A stretch of 64,000 nucleotides of DNA, taken from positions 44,200 to 108,199 of the forward strand of contig JADFYG010000005.1 in the NCBI GenBank assembly GCA_015233155.1, in the 5' to 3' direction. Below the pieces are notes generated by a model, which saw nothing but the letters and a program-made list of their open reading frames with translations, did not search any database and was not told the DNA's origin. Both the position numbers and the translations under genes were made by a program. Positions 55,783 through 64,000 of the stretch are shown piece by piece. Within the stretch, counting starts at the first letter, position 1; each line of letters starts with the position of its first letter. Source of the DNA: Candidatus Rifleibacteriota bacterium. Its GTDB lineage: Bacteria; Muiribacteriota; Ozemobacteria; Ozemobacterales; Ozemobacteraceae.

Positions 55783-57368
55783 TATATTCCGCCCTTCAAC
55801 TGATCGGCATTCCTTACTTTCGCCAGATCATGCAGAGACGGTGAGATAGCGGGGGTTTTAGACATGAATCTCTCATAAAGTCTTTTATAGCGTGCTACGA
55901 CTTCTGATTGCCGGTAGTAAGCCTTAACTCTGATTTTGCCAGCATTGGCCATGTGCTCCCACTTTTTGGGATTCAGGCAGATCTCGAATATCCCTTCTGC
56001 GGTTTGCATAGGAGAACGAAGATTGGTAATCACACCGCAGGGCCCGAGTATCCTGTCTTCCGATTCCCGGCCATATAACAGTTCACGACACCCCCCGACG
56101 TCAGTGGCAACGTTGGGCACGCCAGCGGCCATGGCCTCAAGAATACTTAATGGCTGTCCTTCCGAAATCGATGTTAAAACTACCACATCAAGCTTCGGAT
56201 AATACTCAAGAACATTCTGGCGGCCAAGAAAATGCACCTTGTGATCGATCTGCAAATCGCTGGCCATCTGCTGAACCTCGAGAGAGTATTCAGGCTCTTC
56301 ATCAAGGGGACCTATGAGCCAGAACGATGCCTTGGGAACGCGAAGAAGCACCAGCTGAGCTGCCTTCAGAAGGGTCTTGATATCCTTTATGGAAACGATG
56401 CGGCCGACAAACCCCACCCGAAAAGCAATCGGGTCAGGCGGAACATTTGACCTGAGGTCCAGAAAACGATCGAGATTGATTCCATTCGGAATGATGTCAA
56501 TCCGCGCTGCTTCAGCACCAAATAGCAGCTGAGCCTTGCGATTCCCATCATACAGGGTAATTATTCGATCCGCCATTTGATACGTATACAAGCCAAGGGC
56601 TTCAAAAAAATTAAGCCACAAGCGCTTAAAGGTTCCATGCGCCTTACGAACCAGGTGTTCTGCGTGTTTCTCAGAGTGAATCCAGTCTGCCTGAGTGATT
56701 TCAATATTGCGTTCGCGGGTATAAATGCCATGTTCCGTTAAAAGCAGTGGCACGCCTTCAGTTGCTTTTCGCAACGCTCCATAAAATCCGGCATATCCTG
56801 TGCAGATCGCATGACATAACCGAGCCGGAGATCGTCTGGCCTGAAGCAACTGAACCAGTGGCAAATGCATGAATCGCCATGTCCAGAAGAAATCGATAAA
56901 CGAACTTTCCGGGGAGCTCTGATTATACAGGCCGGTCAAAAGCGCAAATGACTGGCGGTTGAAAAAAAGATCTTTCAGAGATGAAAGAGTTCTGATTTCA
57001 GACAAGTGTTGCAACAAATCACCAAAATTGCCAAACCGATTCTTGCGGGGCTCCTTGTGCAATCGGTACAACTCATGATAAAAACGATGTTCTGACCAGT
57101 TCTTATCAGGAATTCCCGGTGGGAGAAAGATAGCATCGTGCAGATATATATTCTGCAAAAACAACACATTGCCTGGCAGTTGATATTTTATCTGAGGCTC
57201 TTTGTCTCGTTTTGCCGCAAAATGCGTCAAACCAAACCGAATGTGAGGTAATCCTTCGATTAACCAGTGCACCCAGGAAGAAACGCCACCGGTAACATAG
57301 GGATAGCTTCCTTCGAGCAACAGTTCGACATCGACCTCAGGAAGCCGATGATTGGCGGATTGATTCAT
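55782..57368 (-). CDS. pelF: PelF-like GT4 glycosyltransferase
   Basis: PelF is the cytosolic polymerase of the Pel system and uses UDP-GalNAc/GlcNAc. The 528 residues begin VDVELLLEGSYPYVTGGVSSWV, and have LTEHGIYTRER near 210, IDIIPNGINLDRF near 293, and a GT-B retaining E-x7-E motif at Glu403-Glu411 (SEGQPLSILEAMAAGVPNV). All match PelF. It overlaps pelE by four bases and pelG by one, so stoichiometric synthesis is likely. Donor substrate is inferred from the family; a GalE able to make UDP-GalNAc may exist at 41870-42910. Confidence 0.95.
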   Translation of the reverse strand: MNQSANHRLPEVDVELLLEGSYPYVTGGVSSWVHWLIEGLPHIRFGLTHFAAKRDKEPQIKYQLPGNVLFLQNIYLHDAIFLPPGIPDKNWSEHRFYHELYRLHKEPRKNRFGNFGDLLQHLSEIRTLSSLKDLFFNRQSFALLTGLYNQSSPESSFIDFFWTWRFMHLPLVQLLQARRSPARLCHAICTGYAGFYGALRKATEGVPLLLTEHGIYTRERNIEITQADWIHSEKHAEHLVRKAHGTFKRLWLNFFEALGLYTYQMADRIITLYDGNRKAQLLFGAEAARIDIIPNGINLDRFLDLRSNVPPDPIAFRVGFVGRIVSIKDIKTLLKAAQLVLLRVPKASFWLIGPLDEEPEYSLEVQQMASDLQIDHKVHFLGRQNVLEYYPKLDVVVLTSISEGQPLSILEAMAAGVPNVATDVGGCRELLYGRESEDRILGPCGVITNLRSPMQTAEGIFEICLNPKKWEHMANAGKIRVKAYYRQSEVVARYKRLYERFMSKTPAISPSLHDLAKVRNADQLKGGI

Positions 57369-58522
57369 ACCATCTTCGCCGGAGCCTTGACCCAGAATGC
57401 TCGCAGGTCTTCCAGGCTGGTCTCTATGGGGCGCCCAACCAGATGAATTTCATTCTCGGGATTCCCTGAGAATGCGTCAATTACTTGGGCTACTTCGACA
57501 AAATCACCAGTCAAATAGAGGGCTTCGGCGAAATTTGGGTAAAGATGTGACGATAGTTTTTGCATGGTAAAGAGCTTTCGATACAGATGCAAACTCTCCT
57601 TCATCTGGTCGGCGAGTGTCATAAACAGTGCTTTCTGCCCCAATAATTCATAATCCTCCGGATGATGTGCCAGCGTTTCGTCAAGCAGAGCAAGGGCCTC
57701 TTCCGCTTGAAATTTTATCATCGGTCCTTCAACCAGCTGTGAATTCAAATACTGATGAAGGAGACTGATATATTCAACTACTTTCTGACGGTCAAAATCT
57801 AAGATTGCTTCATCCTTGGCAAGTTGCAGGGCTTTCTGATAGCGGGTTTCAATTTTATCCAGACCCCATGAGGAATAAAATTTCACGTCCATGTCCTGGT
57901 TATCCATGGTTTTTTTTATCAGGCTGACCGAGCGTTCATCCCCGGACTTCGAAAGCACCTCTATCGAACCCCAGATCTGATTCTTGTCGCGCCCGGTCAA
58001 TAGATCAATAACCGGTTCTATGTTCATTTTTTCCAATAAGGCTGATTCCTTTTCAATCGGATGAAATAAACGCTTGTGTTGAACGCGATATCTTATATAT
58101 TCGCGATATTCTTCAAAAGCCTCTGAGGTCTCCTTCTCGTGAAGAGTTCGGCCCAGAGCAAGAAGGGTCAATCCCGGAACACCGAGAAATGGCATACAGA
58201 GGCCGACCGGAATAGCAAGTCTGGTCCAGAAATCATCTTTTTGAGTTTCAATGTTCTCTGGCGATTCGGGAAAATTTTCTTCGGCCATGACGGAGGTGGG
58301 CAACAGGTGTTCATGAGCTATAGACCGAATTTCAAATTGCATTTTTTCAACTTCACGGTGCCGCTGGCGCAGGCCAATAAATAGTAAAAATGAAGCCAAA
58401 CCATGACAGATCAGACTCAAAAAGAAATAGAAATTATTAATAGTCAGGATAAAAAAAAAGAGTTCGAAAAGGTTGGCAAAAAAAAGTGCAACCCATGACA
58501 GAATCCGTTTATTGCGCGTCAT
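57365..58522 (-). CDS. pelE: PelE-like membrane protein with TPR domain
   Basis: The 385-residue protein has two hydrophobic helices at the N-terminus (WVALFFANLFELFFFILTI and FYFFLSLICHGLASFLLFIG), another near 130 (VGLCMPFLGVPGLTLLALG), and a helical soluble part with TPR-like pairs (YELLGQKALFMTLADQMKESLHLYRK, then LYPNFAEALYLTGDFVEVAQVI). PelE anchors PelF and contacts PelD in the inner membrane. A HEAT-like segment (GSIEVLSKSGDERSVSLIKK) lies in between. PelE is the least conserved Pel protein, so the call depends partly on position between pelD and pelF. Confidence 0.85.
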   Translation of the reverse strand: MTRNKRILSWVALFFANLFELFFFILTINNFYFFLSLICHGLASFLLFIGLRQRHREVEKMQFEIRSIAHEHLLPTSVMAEENFPESPENIETQKDDFWTRLAIPVGLCMPFLGVPGLTLLALGRTLHEKETSEAFEEYREYIRYRVQHKRLFHPIEKESALLEKMNIEPVIDLLTGRDKNQIWGSIEVLSKSGDERSVSLIKKTMDNQDMDVKFYSSWGLDKIETRYQKALQLAKDEAILDFDRQKVVEYISLLHQYLNSQLVEGPMIKFQAEEALALLDETLAHHPEDYELLGQKALFMTLADQMKESLHLYRKLFTMQKLSSHLYPNFAEALYLTGDFVEVAQVIDAFSGNPENEIHLVGRPIETSLEDLRAFWVKAPAKMV

Positions 58523-60051
58523 ATGCCACCTGCCGATGGTAAGACAGTTCCTCCGATATTTTCCGATACTCCGGAAGGCAAATCCAGATTCGTTGCCTGG
58601 GTTTGCACTGATTGTGAAGATATCTCGATCAACCCGGCCTCAGACTGAATCAGAAACTCTTCAATAAAGGTTTTATCCAGTCCATACAAATGCCGGGAAT
58701 CATTGATTGGCATAAATGTTTTCATGTTCAAGCCAACTTTGAGTTCCTGATCATCATGAAATGGTTTGAATCCATAGCTTTCAATATCCCGTCTCAGTTT
58801 TGCCCCGAGCTTGCTGGCTCCGGCAGCATCAGTTAAAGGTAGAATGATCGCCAATCTTGAAGGATCTTTATACCGACAGGGGATATCAACAGTCCGAATA
58901 CTGTTATTAAAAACAAGTCCCAGAATTGCGAGGATGTCTTCCTGAACATTTCCAGTCATTTTCTCGAAATCGATAATTCTTATGAGAACCAATGTGAGCG
59001 GCAATCTGTGACGCTGGGCCCGATTCATCTCTTCATCAAACCTCAGCTGGAAATAAGAATAGGAATACACCCCCGTCAACCGATCATCCAGCTCCCGGGC
59101 CTGAAGATCTCGAAATAGTTTCGATTTTTCCACGGCACGTGCAGTCCAGTCACTGATCATACCAAGAATGCGCTGGTTCGAGGCATTCAGCGCCAAAAAC
59201 GGAATTTTGTGGAGGCAGATGACTCCAAAACGCGTATTTTTACCGGGCAGGTAAATCGGAGCTGCCATGAGTACACGCTTCATTTCAGGGGCTTTAGCCT
59301 GCTCTTCAAAACCATCACGAAACGTCAAAGTTTCATTTTTTTCAATGACTTGTCGGACCATCTGATGGGTACTCATGGACATTTCCAAATTAGATTTTTC
59401 ATCAGCCAAAATGCCCATGGTTTCCTGAAGTATCAGTTGTCCATGATCATCCAGAAGGAAAAGTGACATGCTTTCGGCGTGAATGAAACGCTGCACCAGC
59501 TCAAGAACACCACGAAACAGGTTTTTTTCATCGAGCGATTCCAGCCCCTGTGCCATTTCATATAAACTGGTAAGAGTGGAATATCGACCAACCACACGCT
59601 TTTCGAGTTCCTGGTTGGCATTTTCCAGAACCTGGAAATGAAGTAAAAGGTTATCATTTTGCCCTTTAAGGTCTTCATGCTCATGTTGAAGCGAGATAAG
59701 CTTGTTCATCAGCCGGTCATACATCTGACCGAGAAAAATTCCGACAAAAAGGAATGCAAAAATCGTGACTTTGTCTTCCGACGTTAATTCAAAAGTTCCC
59801 AGAAAGAAGTTTTCAAGCGAAACCTGAAAAAAATAAAAACCGCTGCAGATAAGAGACGTAAACACAGCTGGAGCTGTCCCATAGCGACCAGCAATCAATA
59901 GAATGGGAAACCAGAGTAAGGAAAACGGAAGGCCCCGAAATGCTGTGTTATCAGGGAAAAACCAGTCATTTATAAGGGCAACCAGAGCAACAAAAACCGT
60001 TGCCTCAAGATATGGCCAATATATCTGGACCTTTTTCACCATTTTCTCCAT
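58519..60051 (-). CDS. pelD: PelD-like c-di-GMP receptor
   Basis: The 510 residues have four transmembrane helices (residues 13-110), a helical linker, a GAF domain (about 150-300: MAQGLESLDEKNLFRG, SMSLFLLDDHG) and a degenerate GGDEF domain (about 320-450). The GGDEF signature is replaced by KDPSR (395-399), so no cyclase activity is expected. The I-site is kept: RTVD at 386-389 is exactly five residues before the lost signature, as in the RxxD c-di-GMP site of P. aeruginosa PelD. It therefore probably switches on Pel synthesis upon c-di-GMP binding. It overlaps pelB by 16 bp and pelE by 4 bp. Confidence 0.92.
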   Translation of the reverse strand: MEKMVKKVQIYWPYLEATVFVALVALINDWFFPDNTAFRGLPFSLLWFPILLIAGRYGTAPAVFTSLICSGFYFFQVSLENFFLGTFELTSEDKVTIFAFLFVGIFLGQMYDRLMNKLISLQHEHEDLKGQNDNLLLHFQVLENANQELEKRVVGRYSTLTSLYEMAQGLESLDEKNLFRGVLELVQRFIHAESMSLFLLDDHGQLILQETMGILADEKSNLEMSMSTHQMVRQVIEKNETLTFRDGFEEQAKAPEMKRVLMAAPIYLPGKNTRFGVICLHKIPFLALNASNQRILGMISDWTARAVEKSKLFRDLQARELDDRLTGVYSYSYFQLRFDEEMNRAQRHRLPLTLVLIRIIDFEKMTGNVQEDILAILGLVFNNSIRTVDIPCRYKDPSRLAIILPLTDAAGASKLGAKLRRDIESYGFKPFHDDQELKVGLNMKTFMPINDSRHLYGLDKTFIEEFLIQSEAGLIEISSQSVQTQATNLDLPSGVSENIGGTVLPSAGGI

Positions 60052-63000
60052 TCAAGAGACACACCGCTATACCATTGTCCGTATCCGCCAACACCACCGA
60101 AATGGCTCTGGTTAGAATTGAGCGAAGAAGCCTCAACACGCCAACCGGTTTGATTGTGGTAATTGCCGGCCAGAGATACATAAGTGCCAAAAAACTTAGC
60201 TCCCCGGTCTTCTTTCCCGGCGAATAATTCCCAGTTGAGACGGGGGCGGTTCCTGGGTCTTTGGATGCTCGGATAAGATTCGCCTATCCATGATATTGAG
60301 TGAGTCCCGTTACGTGGCGGTGCATAATAGATAGTTCCACCTTCGCCTCCGCTTTCGTGCAATGAATACTGATATCTCCAACCCCGTCGAGGTGAACTTC
60401 GATAGGTTTCTTCAAGAGAAACGCCGCCCTCACGTAAATACGAACCCGGCTGGAATTTGCCAATTTTTGCCCAGGTAGATAATGTCTGATTGGTAGTTGG
60501 ATGTTGCTGCCATGACCAGGTAACAGAGCGAAGTCGTATATCGCGGCGAGTTGCTTCTGGCGTATCGAAGAGTGGCTCCTCCGTGAATGCCAGGCTTTGT
60601 TCCAGTTTATCACTGGATCGTTTCCATGATAAGGATGGAACATACATTCGCCCATTTCGATCATTTTGATTTGAAAGACCATGAACTCCTATTTCATATT
60701 GATTGCAGAGATCTGATTGTCTAAACAATTGCCAACGCAGCTCTGTTCCACTGAATGGCCGGTGACTATCCTTCAATTGTGAAACGGAGTGTTGAGTTAA
60801 TCGAAGACTTTGCCAACTTCCGTCTTCAACCTGAAAACGACTAAACGTCTCATAGGTGTGATGCTGAACCTGCTCAGTATCGTGAGAATAAAGAATGCGC
60901 ACCTGATTCAGAGGACCAACCTGATCACGAATATCCCGGTTCTGTCTGAGCCACTCATTACGCTGTAACGCGGATAAATATTTCTGAGCTGCCGCCAATT
61001 GCCGGTGGATATCCCGCATTGCTTTAAATAGTCCGGCCAGGCGAAAAACCGGCACCGCGATCAGATTTTTTTCGATATCTGAAATACCGGCAGACTTTTC
61101 AAGTTCCTTTATCAAAGGGTATGCCGCCCGGGGCCTTCGATTCCAGGTTAATTCCTGGGCGAGACGCAGGGTATTTGTAGCATATTCAGAACTGACCTGA
61201 TGCAATTTCCATCGTAATGCCATGGCGGTTTTGCGTTGATCGGCCCATTCCGCCACATTTGCGGTTTCTTCAAGCAATGTGGCGTCTTGAGGGCGCTTTG
61301 TCACAAGGATTTGAAAATCTGGTAACGCATCTTTCGGTTTGGACCGCCATAACTGCACTTTTGCCCGGCGATATCGGGCGTCATAATCGTCGGGGTGCGT
61401 CTCAAGAAATCCCGTTTCTGATGCAATAGCGGTTAAATGCAGATCATCGACAATTTGTGGGCGTCGGTGCTGAAAATCCTTAACAAACTTGGGAACTATT
61501 GCGATCTGATTGTTCAGCAACTCTTCAAGTTGGCTGTCAGAAGGATCTTTCCGGAGCAGGCCAGCGAGAAGCTCGACAGCTTTTTCGGAAAACCCATTTC
61601 GAATCAATAATGGAGCCATTATCAAAAGAAGGTCACGATTAGGCCAGGTCTGCCACTCCTGCCAGAGTACAGATAACAGACCATTCTCATCTTTTTGGTC
61701 CTGATAAAACTGTTTTAAATGTGTTCTTACAAACTCATCCTCAACTCCTTGATTGAAAAGAAACTCAAGGTGGACCTGGGCTTCCCGGGGACGTCGAAGA
61801 GTAATCAGGATTTCGGCCAAAATCCGACGACTATTGCAATCATCAGGAGCCAAACGCACGGCAGCCTCAGCATAAGACAGAGCATCACCGACTTTCTGAT
61901 CTTCCAGAAGAAGCTGTGCCATTCTCGCCGGAATGTCTGTCTGGGACTGATCCATGTTGAACAATCGTCCCAAGGCCCACTGTTCCAGCTTCAGTTGACT
62001 GGTCTGCCTGGCAAGTCCAGATATCTGGCGCAAGATAAATATCTGATCGGACAGCTGGACAGAAAATCCCCGGGATGGCTTCTGAGAAATCTGAAAAGCC
62101 TCTGAAAAATACTTTATCGTTTCTGAAAGATGTTTAAGTTCACCTGCGCTCCGGGCTCCGACCAGAAGCGCCTGAAATCTGACTTGGGGTTCGATCGCTT
62201 TTGATGATCGTCGCAAGAGCATGCCAATATCTGAAAGGCTTTCGTCAAATCGCTTCTGCTCACTTCGCAGCACGGCACGACGCAAAAGGCGGCTTGGAGG
62301 CAAATCAATGGGAACAACAGAGTCAAGCAACTCCAATGAAGCAGTTGCCGCCCCAATCACATCAAGAGCTTCAGAATAAGGCAGGATGACCGCTTTGCGC
62401 CACTTTGCCGACTGAACGAGGGGAGCCAGCCACACCAGGCCGTCTTGAGGTTTTCCGCTCCAGATAAGGCATTCCCCAATTTTCTTCTGACGCTCCACTT
62501 TTGGCCTGATATGTTCTGCTTCAATTAGCAACGAAATTGCCTGCGGCAAGTCCTTTGCCCATTCCGCAGTGTCAGCCATTTTTTCGATCAGATTAAGGTC
62601 ACGAGGCCGAAGTTTTCGCAGTTTTTTCATCAGCTGTAAAGCCTTTTGCGGCTCTTTGGCCCATAACATGCGCTCGATGGCCATTTCAAGATGTTTTTGC
62701 TGTCCTGAAATAGCATAGGCTTTCTGATACAGCAGAGCCGATTCAAATGTCTTTTTAGCCCATTCAGCCAGTTCTGCAGCCTTTATAACATCAGCAAGGT
62801 CATGCGGCTCAGAATGGTTTTCTCTTCGACTGACCTCAAATGCCTTTTGGGGCTCGTTCAACCAGGCGTATCTGGTTGCTAGTAAATCAATCGTAGCTGA
62901 TGATGGGTTCAGGCGGGCGGCTTCCTCATACCAGACAACCGCCTGTCGGAGATCACCAGCCGTCTCTAAAAGATTGCCAAGCCGAAGACACAAATTGGGG

Positions 63001-63194
63001 TTCGCAGGTCGAAACATGTAAAATCGGTAGTTCCTGGCGATTTCCTGTTTAATATTAGGCGCCAGGCTACTCTCGGAAGCAATATGAGGCTCAGGCAACA
63101 GCTCTTTTCCTTCCGCTCTCTTTTGGAATATTAACAACACCAATAATAAAAGCAGAAAAAAAATCCGGCAATTTCCAAACTTACTCCACGTCAT
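60036..63194 (-). CDS. pelB: PelB-like outer-membrane porin with TPR domain
   Basis: The 1,052-residue protein has a signal segment (FFLLLLLVLLIFQKRAEG), a long TPR superhelix to about residue 730 (for example GNLLETAGDLRQAVVWYEEAARLNP and ALSYAEAAVRLAPDD), and a C-terminal part of alternating strands with aromatic residues that ends WYSGVSLEWRKW, typical of an outer-membrane barrel. In P. aeruginosa PelB the TPR part scaffolds periplasmic PelA and the barrel secretes the polymer. The length is a little below the 1,193 of P. aeruginosa. It is the first clear gene of the operon. Confidence 0.85.
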   Translation of the reverse strand: MTWSKFGNCRIFFLLLLLVLLIFQKRAEGKELLPEPHIASESSLAPNIKQEIARNYRFYMFRPANPNLCLRLGNLLETAGDLRQAVVWYEEAARLNPSSATIDLLATRYAWLNEPQKAFEVSRRENHSEPHDLADVIKAAELAEWAKKTFESALLYQKAYAISGQQKHLEMAIERMLWAKEPQKALQLMKKLRKLRPRDLNLIEKMADTAEWAKDLPQAISLLIEAEHIRPKVERQKKIGECLIWSGKPQDGLVWLAPLVQSAKWRKAVILPYSEALDVIGAATASLELLDSVVPIDLPPSRLLRRAVLRSEQKRFDESLSDIGMLLRRSSKAIEPQVRFQALLVGARSAGELKHLSETIKYFSEAFQISQKPSRGFSVQLSDQIFILRQISGLARQTSQLKLEQWALGRLFNMDQSQTDIPARMAQLLLEDQKVGDALSYAEAAVRLAPDDCNSRRILAEILITLRRPREAQVHLEFLFNQGVEDEFVRTHLKQFYQDQKDENGLLSVLWQEWQTWPNRDLLLIMAPLLIRNGFSEKAVELLAGLLRKDPSDSQLEELLNNQIAIVPKFVKDFQHRRPQIVDDLHLTAIASETGFLETHPDDYDARYRRAKVQLWRSKPKDALPDFQILVTKRPQDATLLEETANVAEWADQRKTAMALRWKLHQVSSEYATNTLRLAQELTWNRRPRAAYPLIKELEKSAGISDIEKNLIAVPVFRLAGLFKAMRDIHRQLAAAQKYLSALQRNEWLRQNRDIRDQVGPLNQVRILYSHDTEQVQHHTYETFSRFQVEDGSWQSLRLTQHSVSQLKDSHRPFSGTELRWQLFRQSDLCNQYEIGVHGLSNQNDRNGRMYVPSLSWKRSSDKLEQSLAFTEEPLFDTPEATRRDIRLRSVTWSWQQHPTTNQTLSTWAKIGKFQPGSYLREGGVSLEETYRSSPRRGWRYQYSLHESGGEGGTIYYAPPRNGTHSISWIGESYPSIQRPRNRPRLNWELFAGKEDRGAKFFGTYVSLAGNYHNQTGWRVEASSLNSNQSHFGGVGGYGQWYSGVSLEWRKW

Positions 63195-63388
63195 AATATA
63201 TGCAAAACCCCGAAACTAAAGACTTTATTTAGTCTCTCCTGTTTCCCAAAAACAATCAACTTCTTTTTTGTAACATGCATTACCAATAGGTTTAGTCGTG
63301 TAAACATTTGCGCCCATGCATCTATATATGTACCATACGCACGGGAAAGATAACTGCTGGAAACAATGGGAATTACAATAAAAATCAT
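63191..63388 (-). CDS. Possible 65-residue leader ORF upstream of pelB
   Basis: A frame from 63388 ends in a 4-base overlap with the pelB start (ATGA), like all other joints in this operon. The predicted protein is hydrophobic at the start (MIFIVIPIVSSSYLSRAYG) and basic later. No ribosome binding site is evident before its ATG, and no domain is recognised. It could be a coupled small protein or a chance frame. pelB has no clear Shine-Dalgarno of its own, which favours coupling. Confidence 0.3.
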   Translation of the reverse strand: MIFIVIPIVSSSYLSRAYGTYIDAWAQMFTRLNLLVMHVTKKKLIVFGKQERLNKVFSFGVLHIL

Positions 63389-63509
63389 CCAGGTTACCGA
63401 ACAAAAATAAAAACTATACTATCGGATTTTATATTATCTCTAAAAGCGCTAAGCATATAGGGTAATAATGAATGCTGCAAGATCACTGCCGAGGAAGCGA
63501 CAACGTTCA
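63389..63509. other. Divergent regulatory region between pelB and the CotH-like gene
   Basis: This AT-rich stretch lies between the two divergently read units, pelB and the CotH-like lipoprotein. It contains runs such as TTTTATATTATC that could supply pelB promoters on the minus strand (a TATAGT lies at 63414-63419), but no -35 box is clear there. No terminator or RNA gene was seen. Confidence 0.4.
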
Positions 63510-63538
63510 TTGACACAAAAAAATACTAAGGTTAGAGT
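63510..63538 (+). promoter_or_regulatory. Promoter of the CotH-like lipoprotein gene
   Basis: A perfect -35 TTGACA (63510-63515) is followed 17 bp later by TAGAGT (63533-63538), a moderate -10. The ATG lies about 38 bp further on. It is separate from the pel operon, so the lipoprotein is under its own control. Confidence 0.55.
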
Positions 63539-63575
63539 ATTTCCTGACAATGAAATTTTCACGTAAGGATAATCC

Positions 63576-64000
63576 ATGTTTAATCGCTTTTTAATAATAT
63601 TTATTGCTCTTGCTTTTCTCACTGGTTGCGGGCCGGAAAACTCCGCCCCAACTCAACCATCATCCCCTCAGATTACACAATCTCCATTAGCGATAGCTGA
63701 TTCATCCACTCAAGTCATCTCAAGTCAAGCTTCGGAGATCATTCCCGACAACCCGGATTTCACTGAAAATCGCAAGGTGTACGATCAGGACTCTGCGAAA
63801 CCGCTGGAAGTTACTCTCACCGCCTTTGAAAAACCGGGCGCTTCTCTGGATGATATCGACAATGATTTAGACCCTTTTGTCTCAAATCAACACCGGGTCG
63901 ATGTGCTATTCCAGGAAGGCGCATTTGGCAAAGGAGTCGCCTCGGCTAATGCCACCTTAAAGATAAGAGGGCATGCCAGCAGGCGAACGACTCAAAAATC
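63576..64000 (+). CDS. CotH-like lipoprotein (cut by window end)
   Basis: The frame starts at ATG 63576, with AAGGAT upstream, and stays open to the window edge (141 codons). It begins with a hydrophobic helix and a lipobox (LAFLTGCG), so it is a lipoprotein. A serine/proline-rich linker leads to a domain with HRVDVLFQEGAFG and ATLKIRGHASRRTTQKS, the latter matching the CotH RGxSSR...KKSYK pattern. CotH is a spore-coat protein kinase in Bacillus; CotH-like proteins also lie beside exopolysaccharide genes in other bacteria. The catalytic part is beyond the edge. Confidence 0.7.
   Translation, partial: MFNRFLIIFIALAFLTGCGPENSAPTQPSSPQITQSPLAIADSSTQVISSQASEIIPDNPDFTENRKVYDQDSAKPLEVTLTAFEKPGASLDDIDNDLDPFVSNQHRVDVLFQEGAFGKGVASANATLKIRGHASRRTTQK

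Noticed and set aside
1..64000. CRISPR arrays, insertion sequences, phage or plasmid genes, rRNA
   Set aside because: No regular spaced repeats, transposase motifs, integrase or rRNA sequence was recognised in the window.

Overview
The window looks like chromosome from a free-living Gram-negative bacterium of a poorly studied lineage. An LptF/LptG permease, a PelB-type outer-membrane porin, lipoproteins and classical sigma70 promoters indicate a diderm. Many HEAT, TPR and ankyrin repeat proteins, a pseudopilin operon and a giant Ig-like surface protein recall uncultured groups such as Candidatus Riflebacteria. That placement is an inference from gene content only. No insertion sequence, phage gene, rRNA or CRISPR array was seen.

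Layout. 1-8467 (minus) is the N-terminal 2,822 residues of a secreted Ig-like surface protein whose end lies outside the window. 8602-13841 (minus) is the translation block tRNA-Thr(TGT), tRNA-Tyr, tRNA-Thr(GGT), tuf, rpmG, tRNA-Trp, secE, nusG, rplK, rplA, rplJ, rplL. It has a strong promoter at its head, an attenuator before rplJ and a terminator after rplL; rpoB does not follow. 13838-16796 (minus) is cysS-mrnC-rlmB. 16887-25540 holds HEAT and TPR proteins, a 28-residue membrane peptide gene, a palindromic intergenic repeat, a secreted zinc-ribbon protein and a scramblase-like protein. 25660-28394 pairs an MgtE-N/CBS protein with an atypical Nramp transporter. 28375-35601 (minus) is an operon of a HEAT-TM-ankyrin protein, a PilX/GspK-like protein, two pseudopilins, an 84-residue ORF and aroF, followed by an ankyrin protein. 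35768-38053 carries two secreted proteins. 38085-45240 (minus) is a nucleotide-sugar operon (ugd, nucleotidyltransferase, galE, manC, pseC, pseG). 45316-50722 carries an LptF/LptG permease, a degenerate 5'-nucleotidase-like protein, an LmeA/DUF2993-like protein, rsmA and a TatD hydrolase.

50972-64000 is the most interesting part: a Pel-type exopolysaccharide locus. A tightly overlapping minus-strand operon pelB-pelD-pelE-pelF-pelG is flanked by a GH114 glycosidase and a separate deacetylase-like DUF2194 protein, which together resemble a PelA split into two genes. A STAS-domain protein lies on one side and a divergent CotH-like lipoprotein, cut by the window end, on the other. PelD keeps an RxxD c-di-GMP inhibitory site although its GGDEF signature is lost, so c-di-GMP control of secretion is likely. 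The sugar-nucleotide operon (GalE, Ugd, ManC) could feed this and other surface glycans.
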